In this document: positions 55,519-64,000 of the stretch, piece after piece | Layout: every line of letters starts with the position of its first letter | How positions within the stretch are numbered: position 1 is the stretch's first letter | DNA from: Perkinsus olseni | Lineage: Eukaryota > Perkinsozoa > Perkinsida > Perkinsidae | NCBI GenBank assembly: GCA_013115135.1 | Contig: JABANP010000175.1 | Span: 1-64,000, forward strand | Length of the DNA stretch: 64,000 nucleotides | Direction of reading: 5' to 3' | Position numbers and translations under genes: made by a program | Notes under the pieces: generated by a model | The model's input: the letters and a program-made list of their open reading frames with translations, nothing else | What the model was told of the DNA's origin: nothing | Databases searched by the model: none

Positions 55519-56491
55519 CAACAACAACCTTTCAATAGGGCTCGGTTATGGGTTCGTTTCGCCTCTACCACCCACTAGTGCACAACACAGTTCAATGAGA
55601 AGGAGGATGCCACTTTGCTCGGCACAGGACATGATTTTGTCAAGAGCACGAGTCAACCTAGGATACCGTCAGGACCATGATGGCAGCCTCTTCCCGAGTC
55701 AACTTGTTACGCTAGTCGTTAAATCGAAGCTAGAAGAGTCCTGAAACCATAGTATTCAGCGAGGCTGGACCGGCGACGCTTCCGAGCCTTGTGATTGCCG
55801 CCAAGGGCGGTTTTAAAGCGTGAAAATCGAACCTAAACTCGATACTGAGTTCAAAAACAAACCGAAGGTTCAATAGACTGCCTGAATCTCGCAGACGCTG
55901 CCAGGACCGACTTACGCACCTTGCATTCAGTCTTCACAAGAACCCCAGGGAATGTACCAAAATCGATATCTCTCTGCTATAACTAGATAAGCCAACTCGA
56001 CTCCAGCTCCTTTGTATACCAGCTAACTTAGTAATACGATATGTGGCACTAGCCGGTTAGTAGGGTGTTTGGTTACTGTCGATCGATACCAATAACAGAA
56101 GATGGAGATGAATAAGACAGTACAGCCAAAGGTCGATAGAAATCGATCCTCAAACCGAACCGAAACTTGAACTTGAAAACTTGAAACTGAAATGAATCAG
56201 ATAACATCAGATCCCTATGATACATATATCTTCGATCGATCAAACTTATAGCGAATACACTTCAGCGGTAGAGTGGGACTTCAGTCTTCCTGCAACTTGC
56301 GTAAAGCCTTGCACGCAGACCCTCGTCCAGAACAGGAACATGCACGAAGAATTTCGCGAGCCATATCAAGATTTTGGAATCTCGAACTCTTGCTCTCTCT
56401 CAGCGGTACGCAACTCCATAGAATCGTCACAAGTTAAATAAAACTATTATTGGTTGTTATCAACAACCTTGTATCGCCTCCGATAAGAACT
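55519..56491. promoter_or_regulatory. Divergent intergenic region, kinase gene and DDX6 copy 1
   Basis: No coding region. It separates two genes transcribed away from each other, so it should contain both 5-prime regions. Visible structure: a GAAACTTGAA-like repeat at about 56158-56195 and a 7-bp hairpin GGTTGTTATCAACAACC at 56452-56468 just before the helicase ATG. No TATA-type box is assigned. Confidence 0.4.
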
Positions 56492-57838
56492 ATGCCAACT
56501 ACCACTACTGCCAATTCCGCCCAGATTGGCACCTCTACCAAGCCCTTGGTCCAGAAGGAGCAAGCTAAAGTCGATGACAATGCCGCCGCGGGCGTCACGG
56601 AGGCTACCAAAGAGTTGCTCACTTCCGATGATTGGAAGACTAAAATTGAACGCCCTGTCGCTGATACTCGCGTGAAGACTACTGATGTTACTGCTACCAA
56701 GGGTAACGACTTTGAGGACTACTTTTTGAAGCGCGAGTTGCTTATGGGTATCTTCGAGAAGGGTTATGAGAAGCCCTCACCTATTCAGGAGGAGGCTATT
56801 CCTCCAGCTTTGGCCGGTAAGAATATTCTTGCTCGTGCTAAGAATGGTACTGGTAAGACTGCCTCATTCCTTATCCCTATGTTGGAGAAGGTTAATACCG
56901 ACATCACTGATGGCATTCAAGGCCTTGTTCTCGTACCTACCAGAGAATTGGCTTTGCAGACATCTGCTGTTGCCAAGGAGCTCGGTAAGTATATGGATGT
57001 TCAAGTTATGGTTACCACTGGTGGTACTTCTTTGAGGGATGATATTATGCGTTTATACAACACGGTGCATATTCTTGTTGGTACTCCTGGCCGTGTGCTC
57101 GATCTTGCTAACAAGGGTGTTTGCTCTTTGAGCGATACTTGCACTATGTGTGTTATGGACGAGGCTGATAAGCTTTTGTCACCAGAATTCCAGCCTGTCG
57201 TTGAGGAATTGGTTCGATTCCTTCCTAAGGAAAAGCGTCAGATCCTTATGTTCTCTGCCACCTTCCCGGTTACCATTTTGGACTTCAAGAACAAGTATAT
57301 GCCCGATGCTGTTGAGATCAACTTGATGGAAGAGCTCACTCTAAAGGGTGTGACCCAGTTCTACGCCTTCGTCGAGGAGCGTCAGAAGGTTCATTGCTTG
57401 AACACACTTTTCTCTAAGTTGACTATTAATCAGGCTATCATCTTCTGCAACTCCGTCACCCGTGTAGAATTGTTGGCTAAGAAGATCACTGAGCTCGGTT
57501 TCTCCTGCTTCTATATCCACGCTAGGATGTATCAATCTCATAGAAACCGTGTATTCCATGACTTCCGTAACGGTGCCTGCAGATGCTTGGTGTCTTCTGA
57601 TCTCTTCACTCGTGGTATCGATATTGAGAACGTCAACGTGGTTATCAACTTTGATTTCCCGAAGAACTCTGAGACTTATCTACATCGTATTGGTCGTTCC
57701 GGCCGCTTTGGTCATTTGGGAATTGCTGTCAATATGCTCACTTATGATGATAGGTTCAACCTTTATAGAATTGAGCATGAGTTGGGAACCGAAATCAAGC
57801 CCATCCCGAGCCATATCGATGAAGCTCTCTATTGCTAG
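56492..57838 (+). CDS. DDX6: DDX6/Dhh1-family DEAD-box RNA helicase, copy 1 (448 aa)
   Basis: A cytoplasmic helicase of mRNA decapping and translational repression (Dhh1, Me31B). ATG at 56492 ([18 protein letters not shown]). All motifs are present: Q motif region [14 protein letters not shown], motif [26 protein letters not shown], motif [11 protein letters not shown], motif [26 protein letters not shown], motif [11 protein letters not shown], motif [15 protein letters not shown]. The [17 protein letters not shown] entry is typical of the DDX6 subfamily. The gene is intronless, unlike most neighbours, with different codon choice (many GGT/GCT/AAG). From about 56654 to past the stop it is almost identical to the inverted copy at 59521-60858. 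Confidence 0.95.
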   Translation: MPTTTTANSAQIGTSTKPLVQKEQAKVDDNAAAGVTEATKELLTSDDWKTKIERPVADTRVKTTDVTATKGNDFEDYFLKRELLMGIFEKGYEKPSPIQEEAIPPALAGKNILARAKNGTGKTASFLIPMLEKVNTDITDGIQGLVLVPTRELALQTSAVAKELGKYMDVQVMVTTGGTSLRDDIMRLYNTVHILVGTPGRVLDLANKGVCSLSDTCTMCVMDEADKLLSPEFQPVVEELVRFLPKEKRQILMFSATFPVTILDFKNKYMPDAVEINLMEELTLKGVTQFYAFVEERQKVHCLNTLFSKLTINQAIIFCNSVTRVELLAKKITELGFSCFYIHARMYQSHRNRVFHDFRNGACRCLVSSDLFTRGIDIENVNVVINFDFPKNSETYLHRIGRSGRFGHLGIAVNMLTYDDRFNLYRIEHELGTEIKPIPSHIDEALYC

Positions 57839-59520
57839 ATACGTTGTAGTAGTAGTACTCCGCCGTCTTAATAAGTCTCAGTGTATGTGAAGGTAGATGG
57901 ACGAGCTCCCATTTCTCAAATCCTTTGAGTCGAGGGGGCTCCTTTATTTTATTTCATTGCTACATATCCATAGCTATCTATATGTCTGTTTCGACGAGCA
58001 GCACAATGTACTACGAGACGTCTCGTCGTTGGAAACATTAGCAGTGCTCCAACTCTGTTGCGTTCAAGTCGACTCGCGCCAATGAGTTCAGGCTAGAGGT
58101 GCGTCCGAGTGTAGGAGTATTAATGAACGTAACGTCAGCAAGCACTCTTCTTTACTTATCGCAGTATCTCTGCCCGCGGTTCGTGATACTGCGAGCCTGT
58201 CTCTCGAGAACACGCTAGAGTATTATAAGTGCTTATCGGCACCAGCCAGGCGAACATCGACGCGCACTGGTCAACAGGCCAGACACTAAGCCGTACTGTC
58301 GGCGTTGGACTTCGAACTCACACACACAGGACAGACAATAAGCCGTCAGTCTAACTAAGCCCTGCTTGGCGTATTGTTTGTCGCAGTGGCCCGAGCGAAA
58401 GTTTTCTTGAGTGCCCAAAAACCAGTGAAGAGAGTGAACCAGTAAAGTGACCATCCGTGCCAAAATATATCAAAACACGGTTGCATTCTAGAGCAGGCGC
58501 CCTTCACTTCCTGACGCGGCCAGTAATATCAGTTCTCACTGGAAAGGTTGAGAACATCAGCTATAAATAGAAGGTGGAGTGCCACGCAGAGTGAAAAGCA
58601 GGTATACTGAACCCTATACATGATATCGCAACTGATACGGGCTATCTGGCCCCATCCGCAGAAAGAATCCTCAGTCCATTCTGCTGAAAACTTTTCGCTC
58701 CGCCTTTTTGATTCTTTGAGACCCTCCGCGGCCCTTCTGTAGAGTTTGCGCAACCATACAGTTCATTGCCTTCGCGTGCCAAACATCGACTTGAACACAA
58801 GACACCACAGGAATGGGCTATCATCTGGACTCAGCGGCTCGATGAATAGCAGCGGCTCTACATAAGCGCAAAGCAGAATATACACAACGCCTCCTCGATT
58901 TACCAAATCGCAATCCGCTTTGTACAAAACCGCGACGTTTTCCAAATGTCCATGCGCGTTGGTGTTATTCTAACTCCTCGAGTGCTTATGCACACAACAG
59001 CGCGCTGCTGTTTTGCTCGTCATTATACGTTAACAGCTCTTGGCGTTAACAGCAAAGTTTTTTGCTCTCTTTTGGTCGCCGTTTTCGGAACCAGCTCCGA
59101 GTTTCCACTTCTGGGTTGTCAACCTAGAAGATTAAACTCTCACAACACGACACCAAAAAACAACCGACTTCATAACATTTGTTGCGAATCATCCGAGACA
59201 CATGACCGGACCGGACGGTGGGGCCTCCGTTACCGTAACGTACGTTGTGCTCTTTGAACTATGTTCGAAGATACCGATGGTGGCATCATAGTAACTGACA
59301 ACCCCACTTGGAAACGCAACACATCAAGAACACTGCTAATGTTTCCAACAGCGAGGCGTCCCGTACATTGTGCCCGTCAAAATAGACATATAGATAGTTA
59401 TGGATAAGAAGCAATGGAACAAAATCAAGGAACCCCTTTAAGAGAGATAGGGACCGGACCATCTATCTTCCCCATACACACTGAGACTTACTAAGAAGGC
59501 GGACTACTACTACAACGTAT
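57839..59520. other. Spacer between convergent DDX6 genes, no gene
   Basis: About 1.7 kb. The first and last 50-60 bp are near-identical inverted 3-prime flanks of the two helicase genes. The middle has only short frames and no recognised RNA gene. Confidence 0.5.
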
Positions 59521-60858
59521 CTAGCAATAAAGAGCTTCATCGATATGGCTCGTGATGGGCTTGATTTCGGTTCCCAACTCATGCTCAATTCTATAAAGGT
59601 TGAACCTATCATCATAAGTGAGCATATTGACAGCAATTCCCAAATGACCAAAGCGGCCGGAACGACCAATACGATGTAGATAGGTCTCAGAGTTCTTCGG
59701 GAAATCAAAGTTGATAACCACGTTGACGTTCTCAATATCGATACCACGAGTGAAGAGATCAGAAGACACCAAGCATCTGCAGGCACCGTTACGGAAGTCA
59801 TGGAATACACGGTTTCTATGAGATTGATACATCCTAGCGTGGATATAGAAGCAGGAGAAACCGAGCTCAGTGATCTTCTTAGCCAACAATTCTACACGGG
59901 TGACGGAGTTGCAGAAGATGATAGCCTGATTAATAGTCAACTTAGAGAAAAGTGTGTTCAAGCAATGAACCTTCTGACGCTCCTCGACGAAGGCGTAGAA
60001 CTGGGTCACACCCTTTAGAGTGAGCTCTTCCATCAAGTTGATCTCAACAGCATCGGGCATATACTTGTTCTTGAAGTCCAAAATGGTAACCGGGAAGGTG
60101 GCAGAGAACATAAGGATCTGACGCTTTTCCTTAGGAAGGAATCGAACCAATTCCTCAACGACAGGCTGGAATTCTGGTGACAAAAGCTTATCAGCCTCGT
60201 CCATAACACACATAGTGCAAGTATCGCTCAAAGAGCAAACACCCTTGTTAGCAAGATCGAGCACACGGCCAGGAGTACCAACAAGAATATGCACCGTGTT
60301 GTATAAACGCATAATATCATCCCTCAAAGAAGTACCACCAGTGGTAACCATAACTTGAACATCCATATACTTACCGAGCTCCTTGGCAACAGCAGATGTC
60401 TGCAAAGCCAATTCTCTGGTAGGTACGAGAACAAGGCCTTGAATGCCATCAGTGATGTCGGTATTAACCTTCTCCAACATAGGGATAAGGAATGAGGCAG
60501 TCTTACCAGTACCATTCTTAGCACGAGCAAGAATATTCTTACCGGCCAAAGCTGGAGGAATAGCCTCCTCCTGAATAGGTGAGGGCTTCTCATAACCCTT
60601 CTCGAAGATACCCATAAGCAACTCGCGCTTCAAAAAGTAGTCCTCAAAGTCGTTACCCTTGGTAGCAGTAACATCAGTAGTCTTCACGCGAGTATCAGCG
60701 ACAGGACGATGAATCTTTTCTTTCCAGTCATCGGAAGTCAACAACTCCTTGGTAGCCTCAGTAACTTCACCGGTGGTGCTCTCCTCAGTTTTAGTAGGCT
60801 CTTTCTGAACGAGCGGCTTAGTAGAAGTGCCAATTTGAGTCGAATTGGCAGTAGACAT
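59521..60858 (-). CDS. DDX6: DDX6/Dhh1-family DEAD-box RNA helicase, copy 2 (445 aa)
   Basis: Same family and motif set as copy 1. ATG at 60858 ([18 protein letters not shown]); the upstream in-frame extension is not protein-like. The first about 65 residues differ from copy 1 ([20 protein letters not shown] versus [20 protein letters not shown]), while from [18 protein letters not shown] onward the proteins are the same except IKPIT versus IKPIP near the end. Intronless. Orientation is tail to tail with copy 1. The uneven divergence suggests recent gene conversion across the helicase core; both copies are intact and probably expressed. Confidence 0.95.
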   Translation of the reverse strand: MSTANSTQIGTSTKPLVQKEPTKTEESTTGEVTEATKELLTSDDWKEKIHRPVADTRVKTTDVTATKGNDFEDYFLKRELLMGIFEKGYEKPSPIQEEAIPPALAGKNILARAKNGTGKTASFLIPMLEKVNTDITDGIQGLVLVPTRELALQTSAVAKELGKYMDVQVMVTTGGTSLRDDIMRLYNTVHILVGTPGRVLDLANKGVCSLSDTCTMCVMDEADKLLSPEFQPVVEELVRFLPKEKRQILMFSATFPVTILDFKNKYMPDAVEINLMEELTLKGVTQFYAFVEERQKVHCLNTLFSKLTINQAIIFCNSVTRVELLAKKITELGFSCFYIHARMYQSHRNRVFHDFRNGACRCLVSSDLFTRGIDIENVNVVINFDFPKNSETYLHRIGRSGRFGHLGIAVNMLTYDDRFNLYRIEHELGTEIKPITSHIDEALYC

Positions 60859-63406
60859 GGTAGGCGCTAGTCGTAAAATAACACGTCGAGTAAACTCTAA
60901 ACAAACAAAAACGAAAAATTGAGAACAACGGGACAAGGACCACACTAAGCTTAGCGTCCAGATACTCAGACCATCTGCGGCCAACTGTCAGCACTCAAGT
61001 ACAATTCGCCAGTCGGGAAACACTCGCTAGCTACATGAGCAACGATGTCCTGATGATCTAAGATCGAACTTCTCAACGAGCCACCCGGTCGACCCTCAGA
61101 TGGTCCAGTCGACTTAGCTAAAGCACCGGCCATCTTCTGTGCAGAGCCTCTGGAAATCGCGCTCGCCCGAATGATCGATGAACTCCGCGACCGTTAACCT
61201 CGTTGCCCTCCAACAACACAGGAGAATGATTGAACTGAGTTGGTTGCGCTGTTTCAGGTATTCACGGGAAGTGGAGATCAGTGACCCGGTTCACGGATGA
61301 GTTCACACAGAGTTAGAGAAAGTTCGTTTTTTGGATCTGCGCTGTTATGATGGTGAGGGTGTGCTCTTGTGGCTCAGCATTGCTTCCGGGGCCGCTTCTA
61401 CGTGTGAAAATTAGTGCTACTCGTCGCTGGAAATAAGTCTGGAATTCGGAATCGATTTTGAAATTCATTTTTAGGCGTAAAATATGGTTCCAGAATTGGT
61501 TATGGATTTTAGGACTTGTTCGTCGAACGCGCCCGCATGATCGATACTATCTTCGCGATCGGCTTTCTGAATTACGTCAAGCATCGAGTCGGACATGTGT
61601 CGACGGTGATGAGACTGAGAAGAGATACGGCGGGTCTGGTCGTTGTAGCATGGGTCGTGCTACCACGACCAGTGCCATGTTGCATGGCAGCGCGAGTACG
61701 TTCCGCATGAATCGTAAAAAGCCCACCGACGAATCGAGAGCTCCGGCAGCCGTAGCAGTCCAGTGGATGTGAACAGTCTCTCCGTGGCTCTTCTTGTTGA
61801 ATATGTTGCAATCGCGGGAGGCGGCACAAAAAGCCTCGGATACGGCCACATGCCTTGCCTAAGGGCTGTTGGTAATCTGTACCGGAAAGCGAGAAGAAAG
61901 ATATGCTTCGGCCCCACGATGAGTTTCATCCAATCATACACTGTTTTAAAGGCTCGTGGCTCGTCTCCAAGTAAAGCAGCAAGCGAAGATGGGATATACG
62001 ATACCTAACCAGATATTCGAGACGCATATCTTTTCCTCTATGGAACAATTTTTGAACGCGTGACAACGAGTTAGTGAACTTCTTCGAAGCAGGGTTCTAT
62101 GGTCGCTTGATGGAGAGGGAAGCGAACGAACATCAAACGATCTCCAAGATAACGCGAGTCGGGTCACGAGTATCGACTTTCGCGGGACTCGACGAATTTT
62201 GTTTTACCGAGTTCTGTTGTTCCTTGCGATAGTCAATGACTCATCACGATAGTGACCACGCGTGCACGAATTGGACACAGCTGCTCAGAGCAGCCTGCTC
62301 TTGCTCCTCAGTTCAGCCCCTACTGCGTGCTGCCTTTTCTGGGGACCAATGCCGGTAATGGCCGGAGGGGATCATGAGAAATCCCCCCAGGCTCGGAATT
62401 TCAGCTTTGCCGGGCTGAGCGTGTAGCCACGACGATGTAACGAGTCCCACCCGCGCCCGAACGTTAGATGCCAGCCGGCAAACGAGCGATACCCTGCGAA
62501 CACGGGAAACGGTCTTCCGCAAAATACAAGACGACTGCAGGATGTGTGGGTCCCAACGAGAATGGAACGGCACGTACACCACAGAATAGATTTGTTGCGA
62601 TGTGGGCATTTATCCGCGTTGACCGACCGCCGGGAGCTGGTATGACCCGTTAGGTTGAATGCCGACGTTCGCCGCCAGAGAAGCTGCACATTTTCCAGCT
62701 TGAGAGTGGAACGCTCTTTACTTTCAATATAGTAGACGACTGGACTATGCGTGCAGCCGTGGTAATAGGCTCAAGTGACGATGGAATGCCCAGCGGGGAC
62801 AGAGCACCTGTACACTGACACGAGCCGCTCTTTGTTGCTGTCTCTTGGCCGTCGAAGAGATTGTCCCTGAAGCCCATCCAAATTGGAGAACTACAAAGCA
62901 GGGAACTGATCGTGTGCAACGCCAAACCCTCACATGCCAGCTCCAATTGTCGGGGGGAGACACATGTTCATCGAAGCGAGTCCCTCATCTGAACGTTGAA
63001 TAATTTAGTCACAGATCGGCTCCACGTGAGGGCCAAGGAAAAGGGGAAAAGGAGGCTGCAAAGAAGGAGTTCTACTAGCGCGCAGCGTGTCCCCCACGCC
63101 CCTACGGGATAGCCCAGTCGAGAGACAACAAATGCAACCAACAATCAAGCGACTTCGCGAAAAGCCTAGTACAGTTTGGTCATGCATAACACGCAACCTG
63201 GATCCCGCCTGCCGAATATGTGATTGCTCAATCTGGGCCGTCGTGGGTCAGATGGAGCCGGAGACAGGGCTCAGCTCCGCCAAACGGCGCTCTGGTCGAG
63301 GGATCGTGTCCCCTTCATCCTCGGGTTTCTAGAACTTGACTGCTAGAGTGCAGCTTCGAGGACTCTACAGTGAATTGACGCTGCTCTTCTCAGCGCGTTG
63401 CCTCGC
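60859..63406. other. No gene recognised, 2.5 kb
   Basis: Begins with the 5-prime region of DDX6 copy 2. Short frames on both strands; the best-looking (minus, 61577-61849, HGETVHIHWTATAAGAL) has no recognised domain. No RNA gene seen. Confidence 0.45.
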
Positions 63407-63772
63407 ATGAACACCCTCCTTTTGTTCTTGTTCTTGGTCTGGATAGCCCAGTCTGCCGTCCCTGCCGGCCGATACCACATTGTTGGTCATTATCCCGATG
63501 TACCGATAAGAGTACTCGACTTCCAAGGCCAGAATACAATGCTGCTCGGGTTCAAGGACACCACCATGAAGACAACCTTCACGATGCCGTCTACTGGTTG
63601 TTCGATCCAGCCGAAGCTGAGCAAGTCGCAGACTGCACAACTGGTGAAGAAGTATCCACAGTACATCGAGGCGACCACCCTGGCTAATTTCCAATGCTCC
63701 ACTAGTGGGGGCTTTACCATAGTGATTGACTACAAGGGTGGACTAGACATGTACTACTCTTCGGGCGGGTAA
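63407..63772 (+). CDS. Small secreted protein (121 aa)
   Basis: ATG at 63407 starts directly before a signal peptide (MNTLLLFLFLVWIAQSAVPA). The mature part starts GRYHIVGHYPDVPIRVLDF, with two cysteines (TGCS, FQCS) and the ending GGFTIVIDYKGGLDMYYSSG, then TAA. The GRY opening after the leader and the GGL strand recall the secreted paralogues at 15.3 and 25.4 kb, so it may be a short relative, but this is weak. No known family. Extracellular location inferred. Confidence 0.6.
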   Translation: MNTLLLFLFLVWIAQSAVPAGRYHIVGHYPDVPIRVLDFQGQNTMLLGFKDTTMKTTFTMPSTGCSIQPKLSKSQTAQLVKKYPQYIEATTLANFQCSTSGGFTIVIDYKGGLDMYYSSGG

Positions 63773-64000
63773 CCTCCATAGTCTCCCAGATCGACCCTAC
63801 CTGACTCGTTAGCTATGTCGCTTCTTTCCGGTATTTTATGCGGTGGACACAGACAGGTTATCTCGAAAGCCACCATGAGAGACCATATGGAACTTCCTAT
63901 TAAATCATAGTATTTCGTCTAGACAAGCTCAACAATTCTGGTGCTACCCTGGTTTTGATCTTGCCCGCTCGGCGGTGGGCATATGTGGCTGGTCGTAAGC
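63773..64000. other. 3-prime flank, no gene
   Basis: Nothing recognised before the window ends. Confidence 0.4.

Noticed and set aside
57839..59520. Structural RNA gene in the DDX6 spacer
   Set aside because: No match to conserved boxes of spliceosomal RNAs, 5S rRNA or tRNA seen on either strand.

Overview
The window looks like nuclear DNA of an intron-rich alveolate, most likely a Perkinsus-type (perkinsozoan) protist. This is inference: very short introns that restore frame in several genes, a nuclear-encoded GroEL-type chaperonin with a bipartite plastid-style leader, dense one-strand gene order, and families of secreted proteins I cannot match to other lineages. No prokaryotic operon, rRNA, CRISPR or viral genome is visible.

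Layout. Positions 1-28 kb are gene-poor and repeat-rich: a small cysteine-rich secreted protein (1.7 kb), diverged short repeats, a dead reverse-transcriptase fragment (6.1-6.4 kb), minus-strand leucine-rich-repeat and receptor-like pseudokinase exons (7.8-14 kb), two related secreted proteins (15.3 and 25.4 kb), a non-autonomous hAT-type transposon with 8-bp target duplication (16.4-17.8 kb), a second LRR copy broken by a 0.3-kb insertion (18.6-19.3 kb), and a fully modelled four-exon unknown membrane protein (21.7-22.8 kb). Positions 28.9-55.5 kb are gene-dense with every recognised protein gene on the minus strand: GH18 chitinase-like, UDP-glucuronate decarboxylase, a 90-aa protein, two PAM2-motif proteins, mitoribosomal mS29/DAP3, mitochondrial S-adenosylmethionine carrier, a 1276-aa RCC1-repeat protein, a plastid-type CPN60, and a large ACT/MORN/SAM/kinase protein. 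One tRNA-Glu(CUC) lies on the plus strand. At 56.5-60.9 kb are two almost identical DDX6/Dhh1 RNA helicase genes, tail to tail. The last 3 kb hold one small secreted protein.

How it fits together. The minus-strand block has gaps of about 100-200 bp between several neighbours, as expected if pre-mRNAs are processed closely (spliced-leader trans-splicing is known in Perkinsus; no leader gene was seen here). The products span organelle biology (mS29, SAM carrier, CPN60), nucleotide-sugar and glycan chemistry (UXS, GH18), cytoplasmic mRNA control (PAM2 proteins, DDX6 pair) and signalling (two kinase genes). They do not form one pathway.

Gene boundaries for multi-exon genes were traced by hand from frame continuity and GT-AG borders. 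Where an exon chain adds up exactly this is stated; elsewhere the coordinates are outer limits.
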